From contig CALDEO010000316.1 of assembly GCA_937942465.1 (NCBI GenBank), forward strand, positions 1-6,025: 6,025 nt of DNA, written 5' to 3'. Position numbers and translations under genes: made by a program. Of this stretch, positions 1 through 6,003 are shown piece by piece (position 1 is the stretch's first letter; each line of letters starts with the position of its first letter). The notes below the pieces were generated by a model. That model made no database searches. It worked only from the letters and a program-made list of their open reading frames with translations, and was not told the DNA's origin. The stretch is from an uncultured Saprospiraceae bacterium (GTDB taxonomy: Bacteria; Bacteroidota; Bacteroidia; Chitinophagales; Saprospiraceae).

Positions 1-675
1 CAAAGAAATTACAATTGATTTAGCTCCAACTATGGAGTTGATAGCAAAGCGAAGTTTTCCCAAAGCAATCATTGTATCAGATAGATTTCACGTTCAAAAA
101 TTAGCTTCTGATGCTGTTCAAGAGTTACGAATACAATATAGGTGGGAAGCAATCGATTTAGAAAATAAAGAAAGAGAATTAGCAAGACAAATTGGCAAAA
201 CCTTTATACCAGAGGTTTTAGAAAATGGTGATACCCTAAAGCAAGCACTCGCGAGGAGCAGATATTTATTATTTAAGAGTCCAGAAAAATGGACGCCTAC
301 CCAAAGACATAGATCAGAAATACTTTTTGCTAGATATCCAAGATTAAAAAAAGCATATGATCTGAGTCGAAAACTAGCAGCGATATTCGGAAGAAACACC
401 ACGAAACAAATAGCCTATAAGAAATTAGCAATATGGTATAACGACGTTGAGGTAGCTGGATTTAAATCATTTAACACCGTAGCTAATACAATTAAAAACA
501 ACTATAATCATATACTTAACTATTTCAATAATCGTAGCACGAATGCCTCTGCTGAATCATTTAATGCTAAAGTAAAAGCTCTTAGAAGACAGTTTAGAGG
601 TGTACGAAACGTTAGCTTCTTCCTTTTTAGGTTATCTAAAATTTATGCTTAGCCCACAAAGTTTTCGTCTTGATT
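1..675 (+). mobile_element. Right part of an ISL3-type insertion sequence
   Basis: The element is represented by its transposase 3' end plus a short non-coding tail. The right boundary is inferred. ISL3 elements usually end a few tens of bases after the transposase stop with an inverted repeat. The stretch 653-675 ('cccacaaag' followed by 'ttttcgtcttgattc') is the natural candidate for that terminal repeat, because the flanking secreted-protein reading frame becomes gene-like just beyond it. The left end is outside the window, so the inverted repeat and target duplication cannot be tested here. ISL3 elements typically make 8-base target duplications; if the boundary is right, 'atagctat' (676-683) would be the duplicated target. 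The boundary could be off by several bases. Confidence 0.6.
2..652 (+). CDS. ISL3-type transposase, C-terminal part (runs off the left edge)
   Basis: This is the C-terminal part of a DDE transposase that cuts and pastes its own insertion sequence. The frame is already open at base 2 (KEITIDLAPT precedes the first ATG at 32), so that ATG is internal and the true start lies outside the window. Visible signatures are 'TIDLAPTM', 'IIVSDRFHVQKLA', 'IQYRWEAID' and, near the end, 'NASAESFNAKVKALRRQFRG'. These match the ISL3 pattern of an Asp before a (M/L)xP stretch, then 'DRFHV', then 'aEsfNakvKalrR', which carries the likely catalytic Glu. Which Asp residues complete the triad is inferred from family memory. 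The short variant is familiar from Bacteroidota elements (ISAon1-like), but subgroup placement is tentative. No frameshift or stop interrupts the visible part, so it may be intact. Its stop (650-652) overlaps the stop of the opposing gene remnant by two bases. Confidence 0.88.
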   Translation, partial: KEITIDLAPTMELIAKRSFPKAIIVSDRFHVQKLASDAVQELRIQYRWEAIDLENKERELARQIGKTFIPEVLENGDTLKQALARSRYLLFKSPEKWTPTQRHRSEILFARYPRLKKAYDLSRKLAAIFGRNTTKQIAYKKLAIWYNDVEVAGFKSFNTVANTIKNNYNHILNYFNNRSTNASAESFNAKVKALRRQFRGVRNVSFFLFRLSKIYA

Positions 676-846
676 CATAGCTATCCACTCTTTAAACTTG
701 AGAGCAAACTCTGGATCGTTTTGAAGTCTTTCTGTAAGATAATTATCTGAGCCACATTTTTCACCTACTGGAGATGTTTGGGCATTAACATTCATTATTG
801 TAAGTAGACACATAGCTACGAACAAACACATTGCTTGTAATTTCAT
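649..846 (-). pseudogene. Secreted-protein gene cut off by the insertion sequence (N-terminal remnant)
   Basis: Sixty-five codons are open on the minus strand from the ATG at 846. Residues 1-22 form a clear Sec signal peptide: Lys at position 2, hydrophobic core 'CLFVAMCLLTIM', and cleavage after 'VNA' before Gln23. There is no lipobox in the right place, so signal peptidase I is expected. The mature start, 'QTSPVGEKCGSDNYLTERL' then 'NDPEFALKFKEW', resembles the opening of large Bacteroidota secreted proteins, where a Cys-Gly-(S/T)-(D/x) stretch follows the signal. That resemblance is loose and names no function. A 43-residue mature peptide would be unusual, and the frame stops inside the tail of the insertion sequence. 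The last ~8 residues (NQDENFVG) are probably encoded by the element. I read it as the 5' end of a longer gene whose remainder lies left of the element, outside the window. A real small secreted protein is the weaker alternative. Confidence 0.65.
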
Positions 847-1079
847 TGTAATAGTATAAGCGATTAATTATTAATTAGCTTAGACTGTTCAATCAATAGA
901 TTTTTTCTTTTTTTTATCTGGATATAACTTTCAGATGGTTAAAGATGAATATAAATATTAACATTTGAAAAGTATTAAATCTCAAATATTTATTTTTTTA
1001 TTATAAACCCTTTCTTAATATGAGCGAATATATCCCATCATTATTAGCTAAAAGCTACCTTTGCTTACTTAGATAAATA
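847..1079. other. AT-rich spacer between the gene remnant and the aminotransferase
   Basis: This spacer lies between divergent genes. It holds a T-rich run at 901-915 and otherwise AT-rich, low-complexity sequence. I see no convincing ORF, RNA gene or terminator hairpin in it. The only signal I can support is the -7-like box at 1056-1063 serving the aminotransferase. No CAAAnnTA, the minus-strand form of that box, was seen upstream of the remnant at 846. Confidence 0.6.
1056..1063 (+). promoter_or_regulatory. Bacteroidota -7 promoter box for the aminotransferase
   Basis: TACCTTTG matches the Bacteroidota housekeeping -7 consensus TAnnTTTG exactly and is followed by C, as is common. Transcription would begin about 5-7 bases later, giving a leader of roughly 20 bases before the ATG at 1089. 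No TTG (-33) element is evident 17-23 bases upstream, so this rests on the -7 box and its position alone. Confidence 0.5.
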
Positions 1080-1088
1080 GTGTATATC

Positions 1089-2288
1089 ATGAGTTCTATT
1101 AGACAATCCTTTATCAAACACGTAGCACAGACTAGCGAATTATCCATGATGATGGAGATATCAAGAGCTGAGGGTATGTATATATACGATGCCAGTGGCA
1201 AGGCACATCTAGATATGAACTCTGGTATATCAGTGAGTTCTCTAGGTCATTGTCATCCTAATGTTGTAAAAGCAATCCAACATCAAGCAGCTAGCTATAT
1301 GCATACCATGGTATATGGCGAGCACATACAAGGTCCGCAAGTAGCGTATGCTTCACTACTAACTCAACAGCTCGCCTCTAGCCTTAACTCTGTTTACTTT
1401 GTAAATTCTGGTGCAGAGGCAGTAGAAGGGGCAATGAAACTTGCCAAACGCTATACTGGCAGATACGAGATCATAAGTTGCACTAATGCATATCATGGTA
1501 GTACTCAAGGAGCAGAAGCATTACGGTCTGATGACGATTTTTTAAGATCATTTTTACCTGGCTTACCAGGCATACGACACATAGATTTCAATAATATAGA
1601 TCACTTATCTAAAATAACTGAGAAAACGGCGGCAGTAATATTTGAGCCTGTACAAGCAGAATGCGGGGTGCAAACTCCTAAAAACGACTACCTCAAAGCT
1701 GTCAGAGCAAGGTGTACAGAAGTAGGTGCATTGATGATCTTAGACGAAATCCAAACTGGATTCGGTCGGACGGGACATTTATTTGCCCATCACAAATACG
1801 ATGTCGTACCAGATGTACTGCTTATCGCAAAATCAATGGGAGGGGGACTGCCAGTAGGAGCATTTGTAGCAGATAAAGAAATGATGGATAGCTTTTCCAA
1901 AAATCCGATGTTGGGACATATCACAACTTTCGGTGGCAACCCGGTAGTATGCGCAGCTGCTCACGCTACACTAAAAACAATACTCGATGACGAAATCGTA
2001 AAAGATGTATTAGCTAAAGAAAAATTAATACGATCGTTACTAATACACCCTATCATAAAAGAAGTACGTAGCTCAGGGCTCATGATGGCCGTAGAACTGA
2101 CTAAACGAAAATATCTCAAACATGTAGTAGGTAAAACCATTGAAATCGGAGCACTTATCGACTACTTCTTATTTAATAGTAAGAGTTTTAGGCTAGCTCC
2201 ACCGTTGATCATCTCCGAACAACAGATTCATGATGGATGCGGTATTTTGCTCCAAGCAATGGAATATGCCTACAATAAATACAATTAA
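1089..2288 (+). CDS. Class III PLP-dependent aminotransferase (acetylornithine/ornithine/GABA type)
   Basis: This fold-type I aminotransferase moves an amino group between an amino donor and a 2-oxo acid using pyridoxal phosphate, presumably in the cytoplasm. Numbering from the ATG at 1089 (399 residues, normal family length): NSGAEAVEGAMK at 106-117 for cofactor phosphate binding, the AYHG turn at 134-137 with the aromatic residue that stacks on the ring, EPVQAE at 186-191, Asp219 in LDEIQTGFGRTG pairing with the pyridine nitrogen, the Schiff-base Lys248 in AKSMGGGLPVGA, Thr280 in TTFGGNP, and Arg368 in RLAPPL, the likely substrate-carboxylate ligand. All key residues are present. The frame also allows GTG at 1080, but ATG 1089 gives the usual family start (MSSIRQSF) and a sensible leader. 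The substrate cannot be read from sequence. Bacteroidota proteins like this are often labelled aspartate aminotransferase family or acetylornithine aminotransferase. No arginine-synthesis genes sit nearby, so I assign no argD symbol. It converges on rpoN with 11 bases between stops. Confidence 0.93.
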   Translation: MSSIRQSFIKHVAQTSELSMMMEISRAEGMYIYDASGKAHLDMNSGISVSSLGHCHPNVVKAIQHQAASYMHTMVYGEHIQGPQVAYASLLTQQLASSLNSVYFVNSGAEAVEGAMKLAKRYTGRYEIISCTNAYHGSTQGAEALRSDDDFLRSFLPGLPGIRHIDFNNIDHLSKITEKTAAVIFEPVQAECGVQTPKNDYLKAVRARCTEVGALMILDEIQTGFGRTGHLFAHHKYDVVPDVLLIAKSMGGGLPVGAFVADKEMMDSFSKNPMLGHITTFGGNPVVCAAAHATLKTILDDEIVKDVLAKEKLIRSLLIHPIIKEVRSSGLMMAVELTKRKYLKHVVGKTIEIGALIDYFLFNSKSFRLAPPLIISEQQIHDGCGILLQAMEYAYNKYN

Positions 2289-2299
2289 AATTAAGTCTC

Positions 2300-3802
2300 T
2301 TATAATTCTTTACGAAGTCTGGCTACTGGTATACTGAGCTGCTCTCGGTATTTAGCAACGGTACGACGGGCTATATTATAACCTTTGTCACGCAGCAAAT
2401 CCTTAAGTTTTTCATCACTCAGTGGCTTTCGCTTATTCTCTCTACCTACGATATCATTTAGAATATTCTTGACCTCAATAGTAGATACTTCTTGACCATC
2501 TTGAGTCTGTAGCGACTCTGAGAAAAAGTCCTTAAGTCTACGAGTACCAAACTCTGACTGTACGAATTTACTATTAGCAACTCTAGAAACTGTAGATATA
2601 TCTAATCCCGTAATCTCCGCGATATCTTTTAATATCATTGGTCTCAATCTACGTTCGTCACCTGATGTGAAAAAATCAAATTGAAATTGCATGATAGAGT
2701 ACATCGTACGATACAGCGTATCTTGACGTTGTAATATTGCATCGATAAACCACTTAGCAGAGTCTATCTTTTGCTTGATAAACATGATCGCTTCTCGTTC
2801 CTTTTTTGTAGATCTTCTACCCTTGGTAGTATCATGATAGGTCTTAAGCATATCCATATAGTTGTCATTGATCCTGAGGTCAGGAGCATTACGACTATTG
2901 AGGGATAACTCTAGTTCGCCATCTCTATTTGATATAATAAAATCTGGAACAATGTAAGTGGAGTTGACAGCCTCAATTGATAAAGCGCCTGCCGGTTTTG
3001 GATTCAACTTGAGGATCTCCTCGATCGCATCTTTAAGTTCTGAATCTGATATGTATAATTGTTTTTTAAGTCTAGTATAATGCTTCTTAGTGAACTCTTC
3101 GAAATACTTTTCTAAGATTTTCTTAGCAAGCATTTTTTCTTCTGTTGGCTCATCTGTTGCTCTTTCGAGCTTATCGTTGAGTTGTAATATGAGGCACTCT
3201 TGTAAGTCTCTAGCACAGATACCTGCAGGGTCAAACTTTTGCACCCTTTTGATCATAGTAATGACCTCTTCTTTGGTTGCATCTACATTCTGTGAAAACA
3301 TAAGATCGTCTATAATAGCGATCGGTTCTCTACGCAGATAACCATCCTCATCGATACTACCGATGATCTGTTCTGCTATTATTCTGTGTCGATCATCTTC
3401 AAAGTTGAGCATTCCGAGTTGTGCCTCCAGACTATCATGAAAAGACTTCTCCACTGCGACAGGCATTGTTTTTTCGTCTTCATCTGAGTATATATCTGAT
3501 TTCATTTTATAACTAATCGGATCATCCTCTATGTATTCTTTAAGGTAGTCGTCTAGTTCAAAACTCTCCTCGGTATTCTCTTTGATATCACCATTTTCAT
3601 CGTAATCAGCATCATCTTGCTCAAGATCAAAAACCTCTTGGTTTTCGTCACCTTCATCAAGGGCTGGATTAGACTCTAACTCCTCTTTAATTCGTTGATC
3701 TAACGTAGCCGTCGGTATCTGTAGTAACTTCATGAGCTGTATCTGTTGCGGAGATAGTTTCTGCAACATTTTTTGACTCATACTCTGCCTCATCAATGCC
3801 AT
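2300..3802 (-). CDS. rpoN: RNA polymerase sigma-54 factor RpoN
   Basis: Sigma-54 directs core RNA polymerase to -24/-12 promoters and holds the closed complex until an AAA+ enhancer-binding protein remodels it. At 500 residues it has normal length and every region. Region I (about 5-50) has the Gln/Leu-rich activator-interacting helix, with LSPQQIQLMKLLQIP at 16-30 and LESNPALDE at 42-50. Region II (about 50-115) is a strongly acidic linker. The core-binding region runs over about 120-310 with IGSIDEDGYL at 147-156 and FDPAGICARDLQECL at 190-204. A helix-turn-helix lies at about 391-411 (LKDIAEITGLDISTVSRVAN). The C-terminal RpoN box is exact, ARRTVAKYRE at 478-487, and contacts the -24 element. 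ATG 3802 is used; a second Met at codon 4 (3793) is an alternative that loses nothing conserved. It is transcribed alone, convergent with the aminotransferase and divergent from the peptidase. No enhancer-binding protein gene is in the window. Confidence 0.98.
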   Translation of the reverse strand: MALMRQSMSQKMLQKLSPQQIQLMKLLQIPTATLDQRIKEELESNPALDEGDENQEVFDLEQDDADYDENGDIKENTEESFELDDYLKEYIEDDPISYKMKSDIYSDEDEKTMPVAVEKSFHDSLEAQLGMLNFEDDRHRIIAEQIIGSIDEDGYLRREPIAIIDDLMFSQNVDATKEEVITMIKRVQKFDPAGICARDLQECLILQLNDKLERATDEPTEEKMLAKKILEKYFEEFTKKHYTRLKKQLYISDSELKDAIEEILKLNPKPAGALSIEAVNSTYIVPDFIISNRDGELELSLNSRNAPDLRINDNYMDMLKTYHDTTKGRRSTKKEREAIMFIKQKIDSAKWFIDAILQRQDTLYRTMYSIMQFQFDFFTSGDERRLRPMILKDIAEITGLDISTVSRVANSKFVQSEFGTRRLKDFFSESLQTQDGQEVSTIEVKNILNDIVGRENKRKPLSDEKLKDLLRDKGYNIARRTVAKYREQLSIPVARLRKEL

Positions 3803-3864
3803 ATATTCTTACTTTAGCTGTGTTGTTAGGAAAACGATTTTAAAACTTGTTAAGTTCGATTGTT

Positions 3865-3872
3865 TACATTTG
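3865..3872 (+). promoter_or_regulatory. Possible -7 box for the peptidase
   Basis: TACATTTG fits TAnnTTTG exactly. A TTG at 3847-3849 lies 15 bases upstream, slightly closer than the usual 17-23. If used, the peptidase mRNA would carry a leader of about 115 bases that includes the hairpin at 3927-3953. In DNA this AT-rich a match can arise by chance, so confidence is low. Confidence 0.3.
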
Positions 3873-3901
3873 TTTTACAATGGTTTTCTTGTGTAACTAA
3901 A

Positions 3902-3909
3902 CAAATATA
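3902..3909 (-). promoter_or_regulatory. Possible -7 box for rpoN
   Basis: On the minus strand this reads TATATTTG, an exact fit to TAnnTTTG. It would place the rpoN start point near 3896 with a leader of about 95 bases. No TTG is visible at the expected -33 distance. It lies between the other box and the hairpin, so transcripts from the two boxes would overlap by a few tens of bases. Chance occurrence is quite possible. Confidence 0.28.
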
Positions 3910-3926
3910 AGCTTAATATTACATAT

Positions 3927-3953
3927 GTAGGTTTTATTTAATATAAAATCTAC
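3927..3953. repeat. 11-bp inverted repeat (hairpin) upstream of the peptidase
   Basis: GTAGGTTTTAT (3927-3937) and ATAAAATCTAC (3943-3953) pair over 11 positions, ten Watson-Crick and one G-T, around a five-base loop. On the plus strand no T run follows at once, so it is not a clear terminator. It sits 40 bases before the peptidase ATG and could be an operator, a leader hairpin that affects translation, or chance in AT-rich DNA. Confidence 0.45.
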
Positions 3954-3955
3954 TG

Positions 3956-3968
3956 ATATGTAACATAT
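3956..3968. repeat. 13-base odd-centred palindrome
   Basis: ATATGT-A-ACATAT is a perfect inverted repeat with one central base. A related perfect palindrome, TACATATGTA, occurs 36 bases upstream at 3920-3929, and both contain ATATGTA. Paired sites with a shared core could bind a dimeric regulator, but in such AT-rich sequence this is only suggestive. Confidence 0.3.
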
Positions 3969-3993
3969 TATAATTTTTATAATTAATAATTTT

Positions 3994-5772
3994 ATGAATA
4001 TTCTATATAGACTGACAGAACTAAGACAATGCATGAAAGATGCCGGTATCGATGCATACATCATACCGAGTAGCGACCCACACATCAGTGAATATGCAGC
4101 GGACCACTGGCTATCTAGAGTATGGATATCAGGATTCACAGGATCTGCTGGTACGGTCATCATTACCCAAGATCATGCTGGATTATGGTCTGACTCAAGA
4201 TACTTTATACAAGGACCACAAGAACTGGCAGATACAGATTATACTTTTCATAAAATGATCGACCAATTCAAACCATACCATATCGATTGGCTCAAAGAGC
4301 ATATGAAGAGTGGGATGACGATTGGATTTGATGGTCAAGTGCAGACTCAAGCTTTTTATGAAAAAATGAAGGCAACGTTCTCTCCAGTGGATGTGAATAT
4401 TGATGCCGATCATGACTTGATAGATAAAGCATGGAAAGATAGACCAGCGATCCCTAGATATGAGATCTACGAGCATGATACCGCTTTCGCGGGAATGTCT
4501 AGAACAGATAGACTCGTGCAAGTAAGAGCGCAGATGCAAGATCATGATCACTATTTTATCTCTGCCCTAGATGAGATCGCTTGGTTATTTAACCTTAGAG
4601 GTAAAGATGTAGAGAGCAACCCCGTCGGTATCATGTATGCCGTTGTATCTAAACATAGTAGTCATATATTTATATTCCCTGAAAAGGTAAATAAAGATCT
4701 TGCTGCAAAACTGACTGAAGATGGCATCGTATTGCAAGACTACAATAATATATCTCAATACTTATCTGCAATACCTACAGATGAGAGTATCATCATAGAC
4801 AAGACATCTTGTAACTCTGCATTATATAATAAAGTATCTACTTCTCATATTGTACAGCAGGACTCTATCGTAAAACACTTAAAAGCAATAAAGAACGATA
4901 CGGAGATCGCTCACTTTAAAAATGCCATGGTCAAAGATGGTGTCGCACTTACCCATGCTTTCTACTGGCTAGAGCAGACACTAGAACACGATACCGTATC
5001 TGAGTATCATTTTGCAATGAAACTTGCCGAATATAGATCTAAACAAGAGCACTATGTAGGCGAAAGCTTTAATGCAATCGTAGGATACAAGGCAAATGGC
5101 GCTATGCAACATTATCGTCCAATGCTCACTACAAGCAAGCAGATAGCTAAAGAAGGGATGCTCTTATGTGACTCCGGTGGTCAGTACCTAGACGGTACTA
5201 CAGATATCACTCGTACGATCGCATTGAGCCCACCTACTGCCGAACAAAAACTGCATTATACGCTAGTCTTACAAGGTAATATAGCACTCGATGCTGCAAA
5301 ATTTCCGAAAGGGACCAATGGTGGTCAACTAGATGTATTGGCCAGAAATCCTTTATGGTCTCGTGGTCTTAATTTTGGTCACGGTACAGGTCACGGAGTA
5401 GGATTTTTCTTAAATGTACATGAGGGTCCGCAGGGATTTGCCCCACCGTCATCAGAGCGAGGTCGTACCGTACATAAGGTAGGTATGGTGACAACCAACG
5501 AACCAGGATTTTACCTAGATGGTGAATATGGGATCCGTATCGAAAATGTACTTGTAACAGTAGAAGATACGGATGGATTTTTGAAACATGATACCATCAC
5601 ATTATTCCCTATCGACACTACATTGATCGATATGGATATATTTACCAAGCAAGAGGTCAGCTGGCTCAACGACTATCACGATCTCGTTTATGAAAAATTA
5701 AGCCCATTATTGGATGCTACTCATGAACAGTGGTTGAAAAACAAATGTGCCCATATAAGTGTTCAATCATAG
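3994..5772 (+). CDS. pepP: Xaa-Pro aminopeptidase (aminopeptidase P, M24B family), three-domain long form
   Basis: It removes the N-terminal residue from peptides whose second residue is proline, using a two-metal centre. It has no signal peptide, so it is expected in the cytoplasm as a peptide-recycling enzyme. At 592 residues it has the three-domain layout of the long, eukaryote-like aminopeptidase P: creatinase-like N-terminal domain (about 1-145, with DPHISEY and DSRYFIQ), a second creatinase-like domain (about 160-300, with ISALDEIAWLFNLRG), the pita-bread catalytic domain (about 305-535), and a C-terminal tail extension. All five metal ligands are present: Asp393, Asp404, His467, Glu503 and Glu517. 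The catalytic histidines His373, His463 and His476 also fall at the same spacings as in human cytosolic XPNPEP1 as I remember it. The ATG at 3994 starts the first conserved helix (RLTELRQCMKDAGIDAYIIP). It stands alone, divergent from rpoN. The symbol is by function; it is longer than the E. coli pepP product. Confidence 0.96.
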   Translation: MNILYRLTELRQCMKDAGIDAYIIPSSDPHISEYAADHWLSRVWISGFTGSAGTVIITQDHAGLWSDSRYFIQGPQELADTDYTFHKMIDQFKPYHIDWLKEHMKSGMTIGFDGQVQTQAFYEKMKATFSPVDVNIDADHDLIDKAWKDRPAIPRYEIYEHDTAFAGMSRTDRLVQVRAQMQDHDHYFISALDEIAWLFNLRGKDVESNPVGIMYAVVSKHSSHIFIFPEKVNKDLAAKLTEDGIVLQDYNNISQYLSAIPTDESIIIDKTSCNSALYNKVSTSHIVQQDSIVKHLKAIKNDTEIAHFKNAMVKDGVALTHAFYWLEQTLEHDTVSEYHFAMKLAEYRSKQEHYVGESFNAIVGYKANGAMQHYRPMLTTSKQIAKEGMLLCDSGGQYLDGTTDITRTIALSPPTAEQKLHYTLVLQGNIALDAAKFPKGTNGGQLDVLARNPLWSRGLNFGHGTGHGVGFFLNVHEGPQGFAPPSSERGRTVHKVGMVTTNEPGFYLDGEYGIRIENVLVTVEDTDGFLKHDTITLFPIDTTLIDMDIFTKQEVSWLNDYHDLVYEKLSPLLDATHEQWLKNKCAHISVQS

Positions 5773-5776
5773 GAAT

Positions 5777-5917
5777 TAGATGTTAGACATTAGATTGCCT
5801 GATTTCTAGATGTTAGACATTAGATTATTAGATACTAGATTACTCATTTAAAGACCTATATCATCTAATAATCTAACGTCTAACATCTAGTGTCTAAACT
5901 TATAAATCTAAAGTCTA
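5777..5917. repeat. Mirrored heptamer array (TAGA words) with a 28-bp inverted repeat
   Basis: The region is built of short YTAGAYN words. On the plus strand TAGA begins at 5777, 5784, 5791, 5807, 5814, 5821, 5829 and 5836. On the minus strand the same word appears as TCTA at 5864, 5872, 5879, 5886, 5893, 5907 and 5914. Most steps are exactly 7 bases. A 20-base unit, TAGATGTTAGACATTAGATT, occurs twice 30 bases apart (5777-5796 and 5807-5826). The second copy belongs to a 28-base arm (5806-5833) that pairs with 5863-5890 at 27 of 28 positions, with a 29-base loop. No T run follows the stem on the plus strand, so it is not a textbook terminator, although it could stop or stabilise the peptidase mRNA. 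It has no ORF. Confidence 0.85.
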
Positions 5918-5940
5918 AAAGAATTTGTAATAAATATTCA

Positions 5941-5981
5941 CAAAGAAGCTAAGGTCATTAACAAAAAATGAGCTTTCTTTG
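5941..5981. repeat. Inverted repeat overlapping a promoter-like box
   Basis: CAAAGAAGCT (5941-5950) and AGCTTTCTTTG (5971-5981) are complementary over ten positions with one bulged T and a 20-base loop. The right arm covers the -7-like box at 5974-5981, so this could be an operator for the next gene. It could also simply be an accidental repeat. Confidence 0.4.
5974..5981 (+). promoter_or_regulatory. Near-consensus -7 box for the gene at the right edge
   Basis: TTTCTTTG differs from TAnnTTTG at one base and is followed by CAC, a frequent context after this box in Bacteroidota. The distance from box end to the candidate ATG at 6004 is 22 bases, close to the 25 seen for the aminotransferase. 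No -33 TTG is evident. Confidence 0.42.
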
Positions 5982-6003
5982 CACAAAATAAATATACGCT
6001 GAT

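Larger units (their letters stand above)
3803..3993. other. Divergent rpoN/peptidase intergenic region
   Basis: This spacer of 191 bases must hold the promoters for rpoN (minus) and the peptidase (plus). It contains -7-like boxes on both strands, an 11-bp hairpin and a short odd-centred palindrome, each listed separately. It is very AT-rich towards the peptidase start. I see no ORF or RNA gene and no sigma-54-type GG-N10-GC element on either strand. Confidence 0.6.

Noticed and set aside
118..402. Minus-strand open frame of 94 codons inside the transposase
   Set aside because: It is entirely antisense to a well-supported transposase and has no family signature or promoter of its own.
901..915. 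Terminator T-tract
   Set aside because: No GC-containing stem precedes the T run, and no plus-strand gene lies upstream that would need one there.
2289..2299. Bidirectional terminator between the aminotransferase and rpoN
   Set aside because: The gap is only 11 bases and neither it nor its edges forms a convincing hairpin.
3090..3341. Plus-strand open frame of 83 codons inside rpoN
   Set aside because: Antisense to the conserved core-binding part of sigma-54; Ser/Leu-rich composition is typical of a shadow frame.
3803..3993. Sigma-54 promoter that would let RpoN regulate itself or the peptidase
   Set aside because: No GG-N10-GC pattern was found by eye on either strand here or in the other two spacers.
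3897..4163. Minus-strand open frame of 88 codons across the peptidase start
   Set aside because: Most of it mirrors the peptidase N-terminus and the rest is low-complexity intergenic sequence; no recognisable protein.
4040..4551. Shadow frames within the peptidase (4040-4258 plus, 4195-4551 minus)
   Set aside because: They overlap the conserved N-terminal domain of a complete peptidase and show no independent signature.
5806..5890. Rho-independent terminator for the peptidase
   Set aside because: The stem is long and AT-rich with a 29-base loop, and no T run follows it on the plus strand. A role in 3'-end formation stays possible but is not a standard terminator call.
5777..5917. CRISPR array
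   Set aside because: The repeats are 7-20 bases, lack unique spacers of constant length, switch strand in the middle and have no cas gene nearby.
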